DNA of 10,009 bases, from contig CAZVFE010000059.1 in assembly GCA_964626405.1 (NCBI GenBank), positions 1 through 10,009 on the forward strand, read 5' to 3'. Under the pieces are notes generated by a model that was given only the letters and a program-made list of their open reading frames with translations, had not been told where the DNA came from and did no database searches. This DNA is from CAZVFE01 sp964626405. Its GTDB lineage: Bacteria > Bacteroidota > Bacteroidia > Cytophagales > Spirosomataceae. Every line of letters begins with the position of its first letter. Position 1 is the stretch's first letter. A program made the translations under genes and the position numbers. Below, piece by piece: positions 6,396 through 10,009 of this stretch.

Positions 6396-7478
6396 TTATT
6401 TTAAAACTTGAATTAAAGCCTGAACCTCATCCACATTAACAGCAGGGAAATTAGCTATTCGGATTTGATTTTCTTTATGAGCACCATAACCAGAGCCAAT
6501 CACCATTTGATGTTCTTCTTTAATTCGCTTGATTAAGTTAGCAGAATTTTCTTTTGAATTCAAGACAATTACGGTATTTGAACGATGATCTGGATTTTCA
6601 ACGAATATATCAAACTGTTCTGAATTCGTTGCGAAATCATAAAGTAATCTGGCTTTTCTTTCCGTTTCTCTTCTAATTTTCGCTATTCCGATTTTATTTA
6701 AATCTTCAGCAACTTTCCCTAAAACATAAATTGCCATAACATTCGGCGTCTCAGGTGTTTCAAAATTTTGATAATTTTTCCAAAGAGATGGAAGAGAGTG
6801 ATAAGTACCTATGGCTTGTCCTTTGGCTTTCAATTGATTTGCCCTTTCAAGCATTGCTTCATTGGCAATCCAAATACCAAGTCCTGCTGGCATACCAAAG
6901 GCTTTTTGTACGGAAAAATAGGCCGTATCTACTAGGCTATAATCCAAATTTACATATGGCGCTGTAGATACCATATCCACTGCAACAAATTTATTCTTAT
7001 TGGCTTTTTTTAACCGATGAATTTGGTCTGCTTTCATTTGTACTCCGGCAGAAGTTTCATTGGCACAGCAAGCAATTAATTCAGAATATTCTGGAATTTC
7101 ACATTCATTCGCATCAAAACCTTCTCCAAAATTCTTTTCATATTGGTTAGCAATTTTGCCAAGTTTTTTTGCAAAATCATGGAATTTAGAGGAAAACGAT
7201 CCATTGACTAAATGGTAGGTTTCAAATTCTACCAAATTCATGATTAATCTTTCCCATACTTCTGTAGCAGAAGATGTAAATAAAATGGCATTTTCCTTTG
7301 GCACACCTAATAATTCCTTTAATTGCTCATCTGTATGCTGATAAATCTTACGAAACATCGCAGATCGATGAGAAATTGAACCAATATTTTGGTTGAAAGC
7401 ATTTTTATAATGCTCCTCCACGGTAGGATATAATTGGGCAGGCCCCGGAGTAAAAAACGTCAGTTTATCTTGACTCAT
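6396..7478 (-). CDS. serC: Class V aminotransferase, probable phosphoserine aminotransferase
   Basis: A 360-residue PLP enzyme. Visible features are TPGPAQLYP (10-18), ISHRSAMF (35-42), FTSSATEVWE (67-76) for the cofactor phosphate region, NETSAGVQ (140-147), VAVDMVST (165-172) with Asp168 for the pyridine nitrogen, and FSVQKAFGMPAGLG (188-201) with Lys192 as the Schiff-base lysine. It would convert 3-phosphohydroxypyruvate plus glutamate to phosphoserine plus 2-oxoglutarate. The assignment leans on context: the gene starts 2 bases after the stop of the SerB-SerA fusion. The sequence is not the canonical bacterial SerC, whose N-terminus usually reads NFYAGPA or NFSSGPA, but a variant class V subgroup. 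An alanine-glyoxylate or related aminotransferase is the main alternative. SHR and NET motifs are shared with SerC. Confidence 0.85.
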   Translation of the reverse strand: MSQDKLTFFTPGPAQLYPTVEEHYKNAFNQNIGSISHRSAMFRKIYQHTDEQLKELLGVPKENAILFTSSATEVWERLIMNLVEFETYHLVNGSFSSKFHDFAKKLGKIANQYEKNFGEGFDANECEIPEYSELIACCANETSAGVQMKADQIHRLKKANKNKFVAVDMVSTAPYVNLDYSLVDTAYFSVQKAFGMPAGLGIWIANEAMLERANQLKAKGQAIGTYHSLPSLWKNYQNFETPETPNVMAIYVLGKVAEDLNKIGIAKIRRETERKARLLYDFATNSEQFDIFVENPDHRSNTVIVLNSKENSANLIKRIKEEHQMVIGSGYGAHKENQIRIANFPAVNVDEVQALIQVLK

Positions 7479-7480
7479 GA

Positions 7481-9391
7481 TTAATACAACATTCTAAACT
7501 TAATGGTATTTTCTATTTCTTTTAATTCATTCACTATTTCCTCAGAATATTCTTTAGAAACATCCGTAATCACATAACCTGTTTCATTGTTTGTCATCAA
7601 ATATTGACCTTTGATATTCACATTATATTTTGCAAAAATATTATTGATTTTGGCTAATATTCCAGGAACGTTTTTATGAATATGTAGAAGGCGATGGGCA
7701 TCTTGCAATGGTGGCAATTGAATTTCAGGCAAATTCACAGAACCATAGGTGCTACCATTGTTCATGTATTGAAGTAATTTACTTGGAACAAATTCACCTA
7801 TATTTGCTTGTGCCTCCTCGGTAGAACCTCCGATATGTGGAGTTAAAATCACATTTCTTAATCCTCTTAATTCAGAAACAAATTCTTCATCATTCGTTTT
7901 CGGCTCTATTGGAAATACATCTACTGCCGCTCCCCATAATTTGCCAGATTTTAATGCATTCACTAAAGCAGGTATCTGCACAACATGCCCTCTAGATAAA
8001 TTCAAGAAGATGGCATTTTCTTTCATCCAGCTAAATTGTTCATCTCCAATGATATTGGTATTTGATTTTCTTCCATCCACATGGAGAGAAACAAAATCTA
8101 CTTGATTTAACAATTCCTTAAGGGAATTACATTTCTTGGCATTTCCTAGGGCTAGTTTATCTACGATATCATAGAAATATACTTCCATCCCTAATGCCTC
8201 AGCAATTACAGAAATTTGCGTTCCGATATTTCCATAACCTACTAATCCTATTTTCTTTCCTCTTAATTCGTATGAATTAGTGGCAGATTTATCCCATTCT
8301 CCACGATGCATAGAATTAGATTTTTCAAATATGTTTCTCGTGAGCATTACCATTAATCCAATGGATAATTCAACAACTGAACGGGTATTTGAATAAGGCG
8401 CATTAAAAACAGCAATCCCTCTATGCTCACATTCAACTAAATCAATTTGATTTGTACCAATACAAAATGCTCCTACGGCTCTTAATCTTGCTGCATTCGG
8501 ATGTTCTAATACTTTTTTAGTTAAATTCGTCTTTGAACGAAGTCCTAATATCGATACATCCTTTATTTTTTCTATTAATTCTTCCTCATCTAAAGCACCT
8601 TTTAGTAATTCTACTTGAAAGCCTTCAGCTTTGAAAGTTGCTACAGATTTTGGATGAACATTTTCTAATAATAATACCTTCATTCTTGATTTTGGATAAG
8701 ACTGAGCTCTACTCAGTCCATTTATATATAAAAATTCATCTAGAGATGGGACAATATGATCTGCCTTTTCCGTCACCTTCGTTCTCTCTACATTTTCAGT
8801 AAAGGCAAAAAACTTATTAGCTAAACCGGCCTCTTTTAATTCATAATCCGTATAACCATCTCCTATTACATATACTTCCCCCTCTAAATTTAATTCTCTT
8901 AATAAAATGACCTTTCCTGAATCTTGGGAAAGAACAATTGAATTGTCAAATCCATTAATATTCCCTTTTTCATCATAAGTAAATTGATTGGCATAAACAT
9001 GGGATTCATCAATACCCAATTCTTCAACTACGGGTACGATAAAATCCTTAAAACCCGAGGAAACAATATAAATCTGATCGGCATATTCAGAAATAAAGGT
9101 TTTATTTCTTTGAAAAGATTCTGAAATCTTTCCTTTTAAAAATTCTACCAATTTTTCAATATGCGTTTTATTTGCTCTAAGTAAGGAAACTCGCTCCACC
9201 AAAGATTTTGAGAAGGAATACTCACCAGCCATTCCTTTATCTGTAATTTCTCTAATTTTAGCTACCGTCTCAGCAGCGTCAGCTTGTCCTTCCATGGCAA
9301 TTCTTGCCAATTCATCCAAACCCTCTACCTTGGTAAATGTACTGTCAAAATCGATGACAATATGCAAATTCTCTTTACTCTTAATACTCAT
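7481..9391 (-). CDS. Fused phosphoserine phosphatase - D-3-phosphoglycerate dehydrogenase (SerB-SerA)
   Basis: A 636-residue bifunctional enzyme for the first and last steps of serine synthesis. Residues about 9-215 are a HAD-type SerB: DFDST (14-18; Asp14 nucleophile, Asp16 acid/base), cap motif AGEYSFSKSLVERVSLL (55-71), SSG (111-113), Lys160, and GDGYTD (177-182). A short linker leads to SerA from about 237. There, GAFCIGTNQIDL (307-318), NAD-binding GYGNIG (385-390) with Asp408, Arg467 in LSRG, Glu496 in FPIEP and His519 in TPHIGGST are all present. The C-terminal ACT domain (about 565-636) keeps His572, Asn574 and Asn592, equivalent to the serine-contacting His344, Asn346 and Asn364 of E. 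coli SerA, so feedback inhibition by serine is likely. The SerA half is strikingly close to E. coli SerA. It starts 24 bases after the hydrolase stop codon. Confidence 0.96.
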   Translation of the reverse strand: MSIKSKENLHIVIDFDSTFTKVEGLDELARIAMEGQADAAETVAKIREITDKGMAGEYSFSKSLVERVSLLRANKTHIEKLVEFLKGKISESFQRNKTFISEYADQIYIVSSGFKDFIVPVVEELGIDESHVYANQFTYDEKGNINGFDNSIVLSQDSGKVILLRELNLEGEVYVIGDGYTDYELKEAGLANKFFAFTENVERTKVTEKADHIVPSLDEFLYINGLSRAQSYPKSRMKVLLLENVHPKSVATFKAEGFQVELLKGALDEEELIEKIKDVSILGLRSKTNLTKKVLEHPNAARLRAVGAFCIGTNQIDLVECEHRGIAVFNAPYSNTRSVVELSIGLMVMLTRNIFEKSNSMHRGEWDKSATNSYELRGKKIGLVGYGNIGTQISVIAEALGMEVYFYDIVDKLALGNAKKCNSLKELLNQVDFVSLHVDGRKSNTNIIGDEQFSWMKENAIFLNLSRGHVVQIPALVNALKSGKLWGAAVDVFPIEPKTNDEEFVSELRGLRNVILTPHIGGSTEEAQANIGEFVPSKLLQYMNNGSTYGSVNLPEIQLPPLQDAHRLLHIHKNVPGILAKINNIFAKYNVNIKGQYLMTNNETGYVITDVSKEYSEEIVNELKEIENTIKFRMLY

Positions 9392-9415
9392 TTTTTAACG
9401 ATTGACGTTCAATAT

Positions 9416-10009
9416 TTAAATCAAAAAATCTTTGGCTTTAATTTCATTCCAAAGATATTTTTCAAATCCTTTCTGGTAAAATCCACAATGGCCTCCTCCA
9501 GAGGTTGCCAAAAAATGGATATTTTCTAAATTTTTAATCTCATTTTTGGGAAAACATAATGGGCCCAAAAATGGATCGTTTTTTGCATTGATAATTAAGG
9601 TTGGAATAGTTATTTGATCCAAAACAAAAATCGAACTTGCCTTTTGATAATAATCTTCAGCATTTTCAAATCCATGAATCGGACCCGTAATAATATTGTC
9701 AAATTCCCATAAATTACCAATCTTGGATATCACCTTTTTATCCAATTTTTCCGGATAAGCTTCGGCTTTATTTAAAGCCTTCTTCTTCAAGGTTTGAATA
9801 AATCTCAAAGCATAAATCCTATTTTCCAAGCTAAGCAATTGTTTACTACAGTCAGAAAGATGCAAAGGTACGGAAAAAACTACTGCTTTACGAATACTTT
9901 TATCACGATTTTTTCCAATTTCTCCCAACCATTTTAAACTGAGGTTTCCTCCTAAACTAAATCCTGCCAAATGAATATTTTTTGCACCCTGTTTGATGGC
10001 AGTATTTAC
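9416..10009 (-). CDS. YheT-type alpha/beta hydrolase, C-terminal part (cut by window edge)
   Basis: The frame is open to the right edge, giving 197 visible residues; the N-terminal part, probably a bit over 100 residues, is missing. The nucleophile elbow GFSLGGN (16-22 of the visible part, Ser18), NDPF with Asp145, and SGGGHCGF with His174 give the full catalytic triad. GPIHGFENAEDYYQKAS (108-124) and the FDNIITGPIHGF context are typical of the YheT / UPF0017 hydrolases, to which human ABHD1/3 are related. An esterase or lipase-like activity is likely, with substrate unknown. A TTG at 9970 could be taken for a start but falls just before the nucleophile motif, inside a conserved strand (KNIHLAGFS), so it is not one. 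The gene is 24 bases upstream of the SerB-SerA gene and probably shares its transcript. Confidence 0.92.
   Translation of the reverse strand, partial: VNTAIKQGAKNIHLAGFSLGGNLSLKWLGEIGKNRDKSIRKAVVFSVPLHLSDCSKQLLSLENRIYALRFIQTLKKKALNKAEAYPEKLDKKVISKIGNLWEFDNIITGPIHGFENAEDYYQKASSIFVLDQITIPTLIINAKNDPFLGPLCFPKNEIKNLENIHFLATSGGGHCGFYQKGFEKYLWNEIKAKDFLI

Noticed and set aside
6755..6967. Plus-strand open frame of 70 codons
   Set aside because: Antisense to the PLP-lysine region of the aminotransferase, with no signal or domain.
8112..8128. Palindrome AATTCC-TTAAG-GGAATT
   Set aside because: Short, AT-rich at the ends and inside the SerA coding region; consistent with chance.
9401..9413. Small inverted repeat ATTGA-CGT-TCAAT in the gap before the SerB-SerA gene
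   Set aside because: A five-base stem without a T-run at its 3' side on the minus strand; too weak to call an operator or terminator.
9284..9529. Plus-strand open frame of 81 codons spanning two gene ends
   Set aside because: Antisense to the SerB N-terminus and the hydrolase C-terminus, both clearly coding on the minus strand.

Overview
The window looks like chromosomal DNA from a low-GC member of the Bacteroidota, probably Cytophagales. The pointers are families concentrated in that phylum (DUF5916 with an N-terminal CBM9-like domain, DUF2911, a YebC beginning MGRAFEFRKARK), signal peptides ending in Ala-Gln or Gly-Gln, A-rich leaders without clear Shine-Dalgarno sequences, and promoter-like TTTG-N20-TAnnTTTG elements. 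The lineage is an inference from gene content; no rRNA is present.

Layout. Almost everything is on the minus strand, so transcription runs right to left. At 9416-10009 lies the C-terminal part of a YheT-type alpha/beta hydrolase. Then follow a SerB-SerA fusion (7481-9391), a class V aminotransferase acting as SerC (6396-7478), a Gfo/Idh/MocA oxidoreductase (5394-6380) and a secreted SGNH hydrolase (4733-5383). Gaps between these five genes are only 2-24 bases, so they look like one operon. A second minus-strand block has yebC (3260-3976), an outer-membrane DUF5916 protein (1007-3241) and a secreted DUF2911 protein (475-987), with gaps of 18-19 bases. A third short unit has its own promoter-like element and encodes a stand-alone receiver protein (42-410), followed 12 bases later by the start of what looks like an MBL-fold hydrolase cut by the window edge.

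The only plus-strand genes are two small unrecognised ones (4066-4386 and 4438-4848) between the two blocks. The first diverges from yebC across an 89-base AT-rich gap with overlapping promoter-like elements. The second is a predicted exported basic protein whose tail overlaps the end of the SGNH gene in convergent orientation, with a strong hairpin just before the overlap.

How the genes work together. SerA, SerC and SerB activities, the whole phosphorylated route from 3-phosphoglycerate to L-serine, are packed into two adjacent genes, and the SerA part keeps the ACT-domain residues that bind serine for feedback inhibition. The other operon members have no obvious link to serine. I see no mobile element, CRISPR array, tRNA, rRNA or gene-free stretch above 100 bases. 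Most of the window is ordinary housekeeping. The points worth a second look are the serine gene architecture, the non-canonical SerC, and the small-gene region at 3977-4850.
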